Positions 54,081 to 61,424 are shown, counted from the stretch's first letter. The stretch is 64,000 nt of DNA from Sansalvadorimonas sp965243775 (GCA_965243775.1 CBDEWF010000112.1:116823-180822), one strand, 5' to 3'. A program made the numbers and translations. The notes: generated by a model from the letters alone, not told the origin.

Positions 54081-56211
54081 ACGAACCTGTAATGGAGAGT
54101 CTATTTCCCGCTAAAGTACCTTTACGGTTATTTATCTCAATTGAGGTTCCACTGACTGAACCGTTACTGAGAAGTTGTCCGCTCACATTATTGAAGGAGG
54201 TGATATCAAGCTGGGTTCGCCCATCGCCCGCATGTTTGATCTGTCCGTTAGTATTGATAATTTTCTGAGCAGACAGGTTTACGTCTGCATTGTTGATAGC
54301 AATCTGGCCATCTTTATTGAGCAGTTTTTCTGCTGCCGTGACCTGACTTAAGCCCTCCGTACCCAGGCTGCGAACAATACCCAGCGTGTTATCGACTAAA
54401 CCTGAGCTGCGGATATCAAGGTGATTACTGATCTCGACCAATCCCTCTCTATTGCTAAAGTCACCAGCAGTGACCTGCAATTCAGATGTGACAATCTGGC
54501 CTTTGTTGTTGGTGATGTCACCAGATTTCAGAATCAGAGTATTTTTTGCATCCACCCGACCTTCACTATTCAGAACTTGATCTGTAGCTGTCAGGTGAAT
54601 CTTATCTTCTGTAGCTTTCAGGAGCCCTTTGGTGTTATCAAAATTTGAAACTGACAAAGCCAGGTTTTCGCCCTGAATTTTACCCTCCCTGTTATTGATA
54701 TCTCTGGCGGTGACTCTGGCTGTTCTCCCCAGTATCTGACCCTGCAGGTTGATCACATCACCTGTGGTGGTAATGGAGATTTCCCCTTTTGTACCCTGTA
54801 TCCAGCCACCGGTATTATCAAGGCTCGCAGCCTGAAGGGTCAGATCCCCCTGCTGGCTGCTGATCACGCTGTCATGGTCGGATGCTTTGCGGTTATCTAT
54901 GGCTCCGGTTACTGTCAGGCGGCTATCACCCTTGCCATCCACCTGACCACCCCGGTTATCTAACGAGTCAGCCTGAATGGTTAGAGTTCCACCAGAAAGA
55001 ATCGCGGCTGTGCGGTTATCCAGTTCCGTGGTCGTCAGGCTCAGTGACTGCGAAGCACGAACAGTCCCGGTATTAGTCAACTGCCCGGTATTGATCGTGA
55101 GTCGGCCCTGCGTGTTCAAGGTGCCATCGCTGTTTACACCGGCGGCCAGTGTGCCCTGCTGGCTGATAGAACCACTGCGAATATCAACAGATTTCCCGGC
55201 GGCCGTGGTTTGTTTCAGTGTGCTTTGGCCGGTCACCTGTGTGGAAAGGTTATTGGCGGCATAGAGGGTTTCGTTGGCAGTCAGATCACCTGAGGTGGTC
55301 AGGTTGATATCGTGGCTGGCAGACAAGGCAGATAAGGAGAGATCACCATTCACATCCAGAGTAATATCGCCTCCGGAAGCGGCCATATTGGCCAGTGTCC
55401 GTACCCCAACACCGTTTTCTGTGCCAACCAAGTAGATACTGTTGGCATACATGGCCCCCAGGGCTGAGGCGTCCAGAGCAAAGTCCGGAACAGTTGATCC
55501 ATTATCACTCTTGGCTCGTGCTGCGAGAGTGGCTGCATCAACATGGTTGCGGCCGGTGACAATATTCAGTTTTCGGGCATTCAGCTCGGCATTCAGGTCC
55601 AGGGCGCGGGTGATAATATCGAAGCGATCAATATTGGCCGCGTTCAGCCCCAGTCCTTCAATAGCCACTCGCCCACCATCAACATTAAAACCGGTCAGGC
55701 GGCCGCCATTGATCTTTGGTGTACCTGTGGTGAGAGTGGCATGGGGCGTATTGATAAATCCGCAGCCATTACAGGTAATACCATAGGGGTTGGCGACAAC
55801 GACACCAGCCTGCTGACCAAACACCTCAGTGTATCCTTTCAGGGTGCTGGGCCGGGTACCGGTGACTTCATTGAGAATTAGATTGGCTGCTGCACCAGTG
55901 AGGTTGGGGTTATTCTGCAGCAGGCCACCCAGCTGGGACTGACTGATCTGCTGGTTGGAGTTATTGAGTATCAGCCCCTGGGGGTCGACGTTGTAATCGG
56001 TGAAGCGGTTATGGGACAGCCCCTGACCATTAGGGGTGGCGATATTTACAATCGGAACGCCATTACCGGCCTGATCCAGAGAGGTGTTGCCCCCACGACT
56101 GGTATCAACGGTTAATGCCGCAGCCAGCACCGGGTTTACGGTTAACAGGTAGATCAGCACAGAAGCTGTCAGACGGCCCCAAGTTTTAGAGACGCAGCTG
56201 GTCATATCCAT
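47500..56211 (-). CDS. cdiA: CdiA-type exoprotein, N-terminal part with TPS secretion domain
   Basis: 2903 codons from the ATG at 56211, which has a GGGGAGTGAG ribosome site. An extended signal region (MDMTSCVSKTWGRLTASVLI..., ending VLAAALTVD) leads into the TPS domain (about 33-300) with both family motifs, NPNL (NNPNLTGAA) and NPYGI (ANPYGITCNGCGFIN). These target the protein to its partner CdiB for export. FHA-type repeats follow, and from about residue 700 the 296-residue repeats begin. The frame ends in altered codons at 47500 inside the damaged repeat. Restored, the protein would have about 6113 residues, long enough to reach far from the cell surface. It is 81 bp downstream of cdiB. 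Confidence 0.9.
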   Translation of the reverse strand: MDMTSCVSKTWGRLTASVLIYLLTVNPVLAAALTVDTSRGGNTSLDQAGNGVPIVNIATPNGQGLSHNRFTDYNVDPQGLILNNSNQQISQSQLGGLLQNNPNLTGAAANLILNEVTGTRPSTLKGYTEVFGQQAGVVVANPYGITCNGCGFINTPHATLTTGTPKINGGRLTGFNVDGGRVAIEGLGLNAANIDRFDIITRALDLNAELNARKLNIVTGRNHVDAATLAARAKSDNGSTVPDFALDASALGAMYANSIYLVGTENGVGVRTLANMAASGGDITLDVNGDLSLSALSASHDINLTTSGDLTANETLYAANNLSTQVTGQSTLKQTTAAGKSVDIRSGSISQQGTLAAGVNSDGTLNTQGRLTINTGQLTNTGTVRASQSLSLTTTELDNRTAAILSGGTLTIQADSLDNRGGQVDGKGDSRLTVTGAIDNRKASDHDSVISSQQGDLTLQAASLDNTGGWIQGTKGEISITTTGDVINLQGQILGRTARVTARDINNREGKIQGENLALSVSNFDNTKGLLKATEDKIHLTATDQVLNSEGRVDAKNTLILKSGDITNNKGQIVTSELQVTAGDFSNREGLVEISNHLDIRSSGLVDNTLGIVRSLGTEGLSQVTAAEKLLNKDGQIAINNADVNLSAQKIINTNGQIKHAGDGRTQLDITSFNNVSGQLLSNGSVSGTSIEINNRKGTLAGNRLSITGSSSLDNTQGTIEADQLTLTIDGQLTNDGGRITQFGTNDQNLSAKTVSNGQAGSQSGRIETNAANLTVTTDELTNSGELVHAGEGLLSIISGWINNAQGKVLGNGDITLETDQLTNTEGKISGDQLVITNAGKTENTKGQLLAKEELHLSGTTLDNSEGTIAGETINLASTGAITNRSGTMESQKTLEITGSQLNNSQGTVRALGEEGQTQLIITDEIDNTAGAIEANNQNLSIQASKLINSSGHITHAGDGTLKLAMATLDNSQGEITGNGILNLKNGNRLNQNGTLSARQINLTGSGDINNTQGTIEADQLTLIIDGQLTNDGGRITQFGTNDQNLSAKTVSNGKAGSQSGRIETNAANLTVTTDKLANSGELVHAGEGLLSVISGWINNAQGKVLGNGDISLKTDQLTNTEGKISGDQLVITNTGQTENTKGQLLAKEELQLSGTALDNSEGTIAGETVNLAGTEAITNRSGTVESQKTLKITGSQLDNNQGTVRALGEEGQTQLTITGKIDNSAGAIESNNQNLAINASELTNSHGHITHAGDGTLQLAMATLDNSQGEITGNGTLNHKNGNRLNQNGTLSARQISLTGSGDINNTQGTIEADQLTLTIDGQLTNDGGRITQFGTQDQNLSAKTVSNGKAGSQSGRIETNAANLTVTTDELTNSGELVHAGEGLLSVISGWINNAQGKVLGNGDISLETDTLTNTEGKISGDQLTITNTGKTENTKGQLLAKEELQLSGTTLDNSEGTIAGETVNLASTGAITNHSGTVESQKTLEITGSQLNNSQGTVRALGEEGQTQLTITGKIDNSAGAIEANNQSVSISASQLVNNSGHITHAGDGALQLAMATLDNSQGEITGNGVLNHQSGTRLNQNGTLSARQINLTGSGDINNTQGTIEADQLTLTIDGQLTNDGGRITQFGTSNQNISAKTISNSKVEEQSGRIETNAASLTINTDELNNSGELVHAGEGLLSVISGWINNAQGKVLGNGDITLETDQLTNTEGKISGDQLTITNTGKTENTKGQLLAKEKLQLSGTALDNSEGTIAGATVNLASTEAITNQSGTVESQKTLRITGSQLNNSQGTVRALGEEGQTQLTITGKIDNSAGAIEANNQNLSISASELSSGSGHITHAGDGTLQLAMATLDNSQGEITGNGVLNHQNGTRLNQNGTLSARQINLTGSGDINNTQGTIEADQLTLTIDGQLTNDGGRITQFGSSDQNLSAKTVSNGKAGSHSGRIETNAANLTVTTDELTNSGELVHAGEGLLSVISGWINNAQGKVLGNGDISLETDTLTNTEGKISGDQLTITNTGKTENTKGQLLAKEELQLSGTTLDNSEGTIAGETVNLASTGAITNHSGTVESQKTLEITGSQLNNSQGTVRALGEEGQTQLTITGKIDNSAGAIEANNQNLSISARELTNSSGHITHAGNGTLQLDMATLDNRQGEITGNGVLNHQNGARLNQNGTLSARQINLTGNGGINNTQGIIEADQLTLTIDGQLTNDGGRITQFGSSDQSLSAKTISNGEAGNQSGRIETNAANLTVTTDELTNSGELVHAGEGLLSVISGWINNAQGKTLGNGDISLETDQLTNTEGKISGDQLAITNTGKTENTKGQLLAKDELRLSGTALDNSEGTIAGETVNLASTGAITNHSGTVESQKTLKITGSQLNNSQGTVRALGEEGQTQLTITGKIDNSAGAIESNNQNLFINASELTNSHGHITHAGDGTLQLAMSTLDNSQGEITGNGVLKHQNGTRLNQNGTVSARQISLTGSGDINNTQGTIEADQLTLTIDGHLTNDGGRITQFGSSDQNLSAKTVSNGKAGSQSGRIETNAANLTVSTDELTNSGELVHAGEGLLSIISGWINNDQGKTLGNGDISLKTDQLTNTEGKISGDQLAITNTGKTENTKGQLLAKEELQISGTALDNSEGTIAGETVNLIGTEAITNQSGTVESQKTLEITGSQLNNSQGTVRALGEEGQTQLTITDEIDNTAGAIEANNQNLSIQASKLINSHGHITHAGDGTLQLAMATLDNSQGEITGNGVLNHQNGTRLNQNGTLSARQVSLTGSGDIDNTQGTIEADQLALTIDGQLTNDGGRITQFGTSDQHLSAKTVSNGKAGSQSGRIETNAANLTVTTDELTNSGELVHAGEGLLSVISGWINNAQGKVLGNGDISLETDTADQHRRQDQW

Positions 56212-56292
56212 ATCTCACTCCCCTGTGAGTCCAGGCGATACATCGAGTTATTTGTTTGGCGAACTGTTTTTCGAGTTTGCTGTGTTCGTGGG

Positions 56293-58023
56293 TCAGATTT
56301 TCAGGGTCAGCTGAAACCAGACCGGATGTTCTCTGTTAGTGATCACACCGGGGCGGCTAAGAGACTCCGCCAGGGTGACACTGGCATCCATATGCTTGCC
56401 ATTCAGGGCAAAGGCCAGTGCCCGGCTGGTCATACGACCATACAGCTCTGGGTTATACGGGCCTCCGTGAATCACACCCGCGTCATAGGCGACACCGGCT
56501 GAAAATGTCTGGAACAAAAAGCTGAAGGGTTCGGCTGTCACTGGGGTACGCCAGGTCAGATCATTACGCCAGTAGCCACCACTGTCTCCGCTTAACGACT
56601 GCTCACGAAAGCCCCGTACGGAACTCAGACCACCAATACTGAAGCGGAAGGGGCCATACAAAACATCATGGCTCCACTGGCCGGTCGCCATGGAACTGAA
56701 AGTCAGGTTCTGGCTGTAAAGCTGAAAAGGGAGCAGGTAACTGGCTGTAGCCGTGTACTTGCTGAACTGGGCCTTGGGCTGACGGTCAACAGGGTGATGA
56801 TCTTTCTGAGCACCAAAGGCTGTGGTTCCTTTTTGATAGCCAAGATCCAGGTTAAGGAAACCTTTCCATAGTCTGCGGCCATGGTTGATACCGACTGAAA
56901 CTTCGCTCAGTTTCTGACTGCTGATATCAATCAGATTATCCTGAATAAAGTTCCGGGTACGAATATGGCGAATGTTGGTATTAACCGCAGTCTTACCCAG
57001 CTGATTGCGATGCAGAAGCCGGTTGAGGCTAAGAGTATGGTTACGGGTATTACCCGTCATGGAGAAAGGCAGACCGTTAGATGAATTTCGGGTCTCGTAA
57101 TCGCTGTAACTAAAACCGTAGGATGCGGTCCAGTATCCCCAGGGCAGGCTGTATCCCAAATTACCGGAACGCGACTGGCGGTATTGATCGGTGACTGCAT
57201 CTTTGCCCAGACCAACGGTGACCTGATCACCCAAACCTAAAGGACTGTCCCAGCTGAAACTACCCTGCCACTGTCGGTCACCTGTGGATTCACTGCCATT
57301 ATTATGTTTACCAAGAGAGGCTTTCCAGGGTCTGGAAGGTTTGTTCGCCACTCCCACCACTGTTTCCCCGGGTTTATCGCCGGGTTGAAGCTTTAACTGG
57401 GCGGTGTTGGATGGCAGGCGGTTAAGTTGATCAATACCCTGTTCCAGATCCCGCAGGTTCAGGAACTCACCGGGGCTGGCAGGAAAGGCAAACTGCAATT
57501 CCCGTTCAGACAGGTCGCTTTCAGGCAAAGGATTGAAGTGCGAGATTTTCCCTTCCACGACAAGAATCACCAAAGTCCCGCTGGCCAGATTTTGCTCAGG
57601 AATATAAGCCCGACTGGTGACATACCCTTTTTCGGTATAAAGATTGGTGATGGCTTTGACCAATTGATTGATCTCACCAATCCCCATACAACTATTTAGC
57701 CAAGGGGACAGTAGATCATTCTTTTCAGAATCAGAAAGAAGCGTGACACCCTGCAGATCAATGGTTTGAATCGGGAAGCACTGAGAGTCATCAGAGGGGG
57801 AAGGCGCTACAGGCTCTGCTTGTTCCGGAAGCGTCTGTAGCTCCTGCAGCTTACTGGCCTGATCCTGCAGCAGCTGCTCCTGGCGCTGGCGAGCCAGCTC
57901 ACGATCACCCGGCGTTGGAGGGATATTGGCCGCCTGTGTGGAAACAATGACTCCACATGATAAAGCAACTATTCCTGCCCTTATATGTCGTAGTACTTTG
58001 TACTTTGCTTCCTGCATGCGCAC
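56293..58023 (-). CDS. cdiB: CdiB, two-partner secretion outer-membrane transporter
   Basis: 576 residues of the TpsB/FhaC/ShlB family. It has a signal peptide (about 1-31, ending STQAAN), a helical/linker stretch rich in Gln, POTRA domains (about 80-215; IQTIDLQGVTLLSDSEKN, then TNLYTEKGYVTSRAYIPEQ) and a 16-strand barrel. The barrel includes the VRGF motif of loop 6 (SSVRGFREQSLSGDSG) that is conserved in Omp85/TpsB proteins. It exports the CdiA protein encoded 81 bp downstream through its TPS domain. It is the first gene of the CDI operon, with its promoter expected in 58024-58414. Confidence 0.92.
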   Translation of the reverse strand: MRMQEAKYKVLRHIRAGIVALSCGVIVSTQAANIPPTPGDRELARQRQEQLLQDQASKLQELQTLPEQAEPVAPSPSDDSQCFPIQTIDLQGVTLLSDSEKNDLLSPWLNSCMGIGEINQLVKAITNLYTEKGYVTSRAYIPEQNLASGTLVILVVEGKISHFNPLPESDLSERELQFAFPASPGEFLNLRDLEQGIDQLNRLPSNTAQLKLQPGDKPGETVVGVANKPSRPWKASLGKHNNGSESTGDRQWQGSFSWDSPLGLGDQVTVGLGKDAVTDQYRQSRSGNLGYSLPWGYWTASYGFSYSDYETRNSSNGLPFSMTGNTRNHTLSLNRLLHRNQLGKTAVNTNIRHIRTRNFIQDNLIDISSQKLSEVSVGINHGRRLWKGFLNLDLGYQKGTTAFGAQKDHHPVDRQPKAQFSKYTATASYLLPFQLYSQNLTFSSMATGQWSHDVLYGPFRFSIGGLSSVRGFREQSLSGDSGGYWRNDLTWRTPVTAEPFSFLFQTFSAGVAYDAGVIHGGPYNPELYGRMTSRALAFALNGKHMDASVTLAESLSRPGVITNREHPVWFQLTLKI

Positions 58024-58414
58024 ATCCTTACTCAGTAACCATCATATATAGTTACGGGCGGAGTAGTACATCACAGGCACATCAGTACAAACAATTCTAG
58101 AAAATGTAAAGTTCAGAAGATCTTTTTGACATCAATCAAAAAGCTGGTTTTTTACTCTCAATCAAACCATTCCATTGCCAAAACTACAACAGGCACGATT
58201 TACAGCTTACCCACTACACTCTTGTTCATCAGGAAGCAAAGGACGTTACAGCACTCATTACTCTTCAGGGAGTCTACTGAAATGAAAGAACTCATTTCCC
58301 ATACCCGAACTGTTCTATTATCGCTAAAGGCAAAAATGCACCCCATCATACCTAAACCCAACAATTCACTATGATCGATAAGATATAAAGCCTTCAAAAA
58401 CAAACAATTAGCTC
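58024..58414. other. Region upstream of cdiB up to the transposon end
   Basis: About 390 bp with no supported gene (an 82-codon frame at 58126-58374 lacks any recognisable feature). On the minus strand AAGGATG lies just before the cdiB ATG, and TATATATGAT near 58045 could serve as a -10 box, but no clear -35 was seen. Confidence 0.4.
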
Positions 58415-58555
58415 ATCTGTCAACACTTTTAATACACGCACTTTTCTCAGAATAGCCATGTGTCTACAGTTTTAATACATTTCAAGCATGAGAAAGGGGC
58501 CCTGAAGGCCCCGAAAAATGGGGGGATCTGTCAACAGTTTTAATCCCCCTTAACA
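58415..58555 (-). promoter_or_regulatory. Cargo-side transposon end with three spaced TnsB-type sites
   Basis: Three inward-facing sites with the core ATCTGTCAACA.TTTTAAT lie at 58415-58433, 58458-58476 (ATGTGTCTACAG variant) and 58526-58544. The terminus is TTAACA at 58555. Reverse-complemented, the tip reads TGTTAAGGGGGATTAAAAC, aligning gaplessly with the tnsA-side tip at 12065. The wide spacing (43 and 68 bp) matches a Tn7 left end. A GC-rich hairpin (GGGGCC/GGCCCC, near 58496-58512) lies between the two outer sites. Confidence 0.8.
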
Positions 58556-58560
58556 ATGTT
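58556..58560. repeat. 5-bp target site duplication (right copy) of the Tn7-like element
   Basis: ATGTT follows the terminal ACA and equals 12060-12064. Its last T is also the first base of the TGT tip of the next Tn7-like end, so the two insertions are one base apart. Confidence 0.82.
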
Positions 58561-58630
58561 GTATAGGGGTATTAAAACTGTTAACTGAGGTATTAAATTG
58601 TTAACAAATTAATTAAATTCTTGACCAACT
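58560..58630 (+). promoter_or_regulatory. tnsA-proximal end of a second, degraded Tn7-like element
   Basis: The tip TGTATAGGGG is followed by three sites at about 21-bp spacing: ATTAAAACTGTTAACTGAG (58571), ATTAAATTGTTAACAAATT (58592) and ATTAAATTCTTGACCAAC (58612). This copies the layout of the end at 12065. The segment AATTAAAT.CT.GAC through CTGTACTA is also shared with the tnsA upstream region at 12115-12150. A truncated tnsA follows. No other end of this element is visible. Confidence 0.75.
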
Positions 58631-58679
58631 ACAGAACTGTACTATTTTCCCCAGCAGTATTTCTGCAGGGGACTTACTG

Positions 58680-58820
58680 GTGGAAACCAAACGTAAAGAT
58701 GTAACTGAAGCTGATGTGACTCGCTGGATTGTCCTCTGGCAAAAGGAATGGGAAAAGGGAATATTCAGTCCTTGGGTCGAAGTTCAGCAAGTCCCCTCCA
58801 AGGGCCGCTCCAGAAAGTAG
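58680..58820 (+). pseudogene. tnsA: Truncated tnsA of the second Tn7-like element
   Basis: A GTG start gives 46 residues before an artificial stop. Of these, 28 are identical by hand alignment to the first 46 residues of the complete TnsA (shared TKR, DV.RWI, PW.EV, VPS.GRSRK). Homology stops exactly where an IS3-family fragment begins, before catalytic E63, so it cannot be functional. It is the only coding relic of element B in the window. Confidence 0.85.
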
Positions 58821-59076
58821 CCGCCTTTTTTAGAATTTCCAGCTCCTCTGCCTGTTCGGCCAATTGACGCTTGAGTTTTGCATTTTCCGTAGCCAAAGCT
58901 GACTCACGCTCACTGACAGAGTTTTTCCGATTAGCGACAGTTCGCCAAGAGTAAAGCTGCGCTTCTTGGAGGCCAAGTTCTTTGGCTGCAGATGGCACAC
59001 TGGTTTTTGCTGCAAGCTTGAGAGCCTCAGCTTTAAATTCAGGGGAGTGAAACTTACGTTTTTTCTTGGTTGTCAT
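58765..59076 (-). pseudogene. IS3-family transposase OrfA, 3'-truncated
   Basis: The first about 85 residues are a typical IS3 OrfA: RKFHSPEFKAEALKLAAKTS, a helix-turn-helix (SAAKELGLQEAQLYSWR) and a leucine-zipper end (LKRQLAEQAEELEILKKAAT). The frame then runs out through reversed tnsA DNA (SGPWRGLAELRPKD). No OrfB is present, so it is inactive. Confidence 0.8.
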
Positions 59077-59117
59077 ATGTCACCTCAGAAGAGATTTTAC
59101 TCTCTTAGAGAGGTGTC
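58821..59117 (-). mobile_element. IS3-family fragment (orfA end)
   Basis: It contains an orfA from 59076 leftward and, beyond its start, a TGGACACC-type terminal sequence around 59110-59117 read on the minus strand. The orfB part is missing; the fragment joins directly to truncated tnsA at about 58820. Confidence 0.6.
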
Positions 59118-59246
59118 CATAACTACTGCCTCATATCAGTTCCTTTATGGTGGTGGCTGGGCCACATGGGGAGGTCAGTTTCTCAAAATTAGAGTGAAGC
59201 TTTACTCACGCAAAAACCGAGCCCCGTCAACGGAGCTAACGTTCTC

Positions 59247-59558
59247 TCAGTATTTGAAATTGACTTTCACTTCATCCCCTCTTCTATAACTTATTACAAA
59301 CGTCTTCCAGTTTTCCCCTCGATTTGTGAAATTGCATTTCAAAGTTTTCACTAAATCATAGAGGATAGCCTTATTGAAATTGCTCTTAGCACCTGCCACT
59401 TTTTTACCATCATTTTCAACAGTTAGTTTTTCCTTCATGTAGCCATCATTTACCTCAATTTCGTAGCAAAAGTATTCATAATCATCGACAATCCCTGCTT
59501 CGACTACAGAATAAATTTGTTTCGTGAGCTCAATATCTTCAGTAATCGTAAGCGACAA
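59247..59558 (-). CDS. Small acidic protein, possible YezG/DUF600-like immunity protein
   Basis: 103 residues. The ending ENWKTFVISYRRGDEVKVNFKY resembles the terminal strand of YezG-family (DUF600) antitoxins that guard against YeeF-type toxins; the N-terminus is less telling. No toxin is adjacent. It lies in element B remnants among IS fragments, so it may be an orphan immunity gene from a lost polymorphic-toxin cargo. Family assignment is tentative. Confidence 0.45.
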   Translation of the reverse strand: MSLTITEDIELTKQIYSVVEAGIVDDYEYFCYEIEVNDGYMKEKLTVENDGKKVAGAKSNFNKAILYDLVKTLKCNFTNRGENWKTFVISYRRGDEVKVNFKY

Positions 59559-59647
59559 TTTCTAGGCACGTTGCCTTATTGGATCGATAGAATAAAGGTA
59601 AGAAAGTGGTTTGTGAAGAAAATAAAGGCAACTCTTCGAGGCTGTCT

Positions 59648-59995
59648 TTATTTTAACTCTTTGATCTTATCAAAAGTGAAGTGCTGAGCCAGTGTCTGTA
59701 GGTCGACAATAATATATGGGTGTAACGATGAGGGCTGAGTATTAAAAAAGAACCAGTAATGCTCACTGCCAGCTTCTTCTGAACCAATTGTGGTAACTGT
59801 ATTCCCAATGCTGTCAATTAATTTAAATTGATAGTCTTTGTCATAACAATATTTACCTTTAATCTTAATATGACTGCAAGGATAATTATATCCTTCTTGA
59901 TAGTGCCTTTCTGGTAGTTCTTTTTTTAGAATCTTTCTCATGGTTTTTAAGGGGGTTATCAGATATTGATTGTCAGGTTTAATGAACACCTTCAT
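59648..59995 (-). CDS. Hypothetical protein, possibly orphan immunity
   Basis: About 115 residues from the Met at 59995, which has a CAGGGG ribosome site; a longer frame to 60094 runs up against the IS1595 edge and is less likely. The sequence (HYQEGYNYPCSHIKIKGKYC, EHYWFFFNTQPSSLHPYIIV) has no family I recognise. It is on the same strand as the immunity-like gene downstream, about 90 bp away. Confidence 0.4.
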   Translation of the reverse strand: MKVFIKPDNQYLITPLKTMRKILKKELPERHYQEGYNYPCSHIKIKGKYCYDKDYQFKLIDSIGNTVTTIGSEEAGSEHYWFFFNTQPSSLHPYIIVDLQTLAQHFTFDKIKELK

Positions 59996-60098
59996 TACCC
60001 CTGCGGCAAAAGCATGAAGCTGGGTAGAAATCCCTTTGTGTTGATGTCCTCTACTTTGTATATGAGAAATTCCTCTGGATATTCCCATATGCAACTGG

Positions 60099-61199
60099 GG
60101 CTCTGTTCACATTAAGTGTGGGTAGCATGGACTACACTTCTGGCCACCGGTTTCTGCCGTATATGGAACCATCGTCATGCAGCAGACACAATTTGAAGAA
60201 TTTCTGAAATCTCTCAACACATTATCTCCTGAGCAGCTGACCTGTTTGCACAACACCTTGCCACCGTGTCCCAAGGAATCAGAGAGTGTGAGTCAAAGCC
60301 GCCTTCTCGAGCGCCTGAAATATTATTTTGATCAACATCCACGTTGCCCCCATTGCTCCTGTGAATCCATGACACGATGGGGGCAGAGTGCAGGTCACCA
60401 AAGGTATCGCTGTAATCAGTGCGGGCGGACCTGCAATGCTATGAGCGGCACACCGCTGACCCACGTCCGTATTCGCGAGAAACTGGATGATTATCTTGCG
60501 TGCATGGATGGCGGAACCACCTTACGCCCAGCGGCAGCAGAATGTGGCGTCTCCCTCAAAACCTCGTTTTATTTGCGCCATCGCCTGATGGCCGTGATAG
60601 AAGCGGACACAACAGGTCAGCTATCAGGTATATCGGAAATGGATGAGACCTTCTTCCGGGAATCCCATAAAGGGCAGCGCGACTTGGGAGAAAACGCGCG
60701 TAAACGTGGTGGTCGATCCAGGCGTAAGAAAAAGTCTGCTGAGAAAACAGAGGAAAAAAACCAAAGCTGTAAGAAAGATACCAGTCATGGTGGCTTGTGA
60801 CCGTCAGGATCATGTGACGGATGCTGTTCTTGAGCATGTCAGTAATGATGAACTCTTCACACAGCTTTCCGGACGAATTTTACCGGGGAGTACGTTGTGT
60901 ACGGACGCACATTTGTCTCACGAGAAGCTGGCAGATCAGCTCAAGGTTACGTTGAAAGAGTTGGTGACAACGGCTGGAGAGTATGTTCGGGAGAAGGTTT
61001 ATCACATCCAGACGGTCAATGCCTATCACAGCGAACTCAAGCGATGGATTAACGGTTTCTTCAAGGGGGTAGCGACGAAGTACCTGCCTCGATATTTGGG
61101 CTGGAAGCGATTTTTAAAGACCCATATGTTCTCAGAGGAAAATCTCTTAGATCAGGAAGCATCGCATTGGCTTAACCCACACTTACTGTGAACAGAGCC
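60099..61199 (+). mobile_element. IS1595-family insertion sequence
   Basis: About 1.1 kb bounded by 25-bp inverted repeats (60099-60123, GGCTCTGTTCACATTAAGTG..., and 61175-61199) with 24 of 25 positions matching. No 8-bp duplication is evident, so flanking DNA has probably been rearranged. It contains one frameshifted transposase gene. Confidence 0.85.
60177..61191 (+). pseudogene. IS1595-family transposase, frameshifted
   Basis: The first frame (60177-60800) has the zinc-ribbon CPHCSCESMTRWG...YRCNQCGRTC and the ISEMDETFFRESHKG DDE-type block. The second frame (to 61191) continues with KIPVMVACDRQDHVTDAVL, LCTDAHLSHEKLA and the C-terminal HIQTVNAYHSELKRWINGFF. The shift falls near an A7 run at about 60752-60758, and removal of one base would join the frames. 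Either a one-base insertion inactivated it or the homopolymer is a slippage or sequencing site. Confidence 0.85.
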
Positions 61200-61394
61200 T
61201 CGTGGACAGATAGTATTTATGGAAGTGCAGTTTTGTCTCAGCAGGGCGAATTTGGGTTTGTTTTAGCGTCCATTGGGTTATCCGCAGGAATTATTAATAG
61301 TTTTTCTTATCAAATTACGATATCTGTTATAACTTTGTCCCTCGCCATAAGTCCACTTTACATAGCTATAGTTCGCCTCTTTTTACGTCGATAA
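61200..61394 (+). pseudogene. C-terminal fragment of a CPA2-type cation/proton antiporter
   Basis: LSQQGEFGFVLASIGLSAGI followed by hydrophobic helices and a short basic end matches the last membrane segments of KefB/YbaL-type monovalent cation:proton antiporters. The gene is cut at its 5' side by the IS1595 end, so only about 60 residues remain. Confidence 0.65.
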
Positions 61395-61424
61395 CCTATG
61401 TACGGGACAAAACTTTTAACAATG

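Larger units (their letters stand above)
12065..58555 (+). mobile_element. Type I-C CRISPR-associated Tn7-like transposon (CAST), 46.5 kb
   Basis: The first 30 bases of the left terminus and the reverse complement of the right terminus align without gaps (22 of 30 identical by hand), both starting TGT and sharing ATTAAAA at 12-18 and GACAGAT at 24-30. A 5-bp duplication ATGTT flanks the element. It carries tnsA, tnsB, tnsC, a TnsD-like tniQ, a second tniQ, cas5-cas8-cas7 of type I-C and a one-spacer array. Cargo consists of a Shango-type operon and a CDI locus. The abrupt change near 32.44 kb leaves open that two elements at the same site fused into one. Confidence 0.85.

Noticed and set aside
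58126..58374. 82-codon frame between cdiB and the transposon end
   Set aside because: Low-complexity, no recognisable domain, no good start signal; the region is better explained as the cdiB upstream region.
60752..60758. Programmed frameshift in the IS1595 transposase
   Set aside because: IS1595 transposases are normally single-frame; an A7 run fits mutation or sequencing slippage better.
61369..61395. TTTTTACGTCGATAACC resembling a TnsB site in reverse
   Set aside because: It is the coding end of the antiporter fragment, lacks the ATTAAAA half and has no neighbouring sites.
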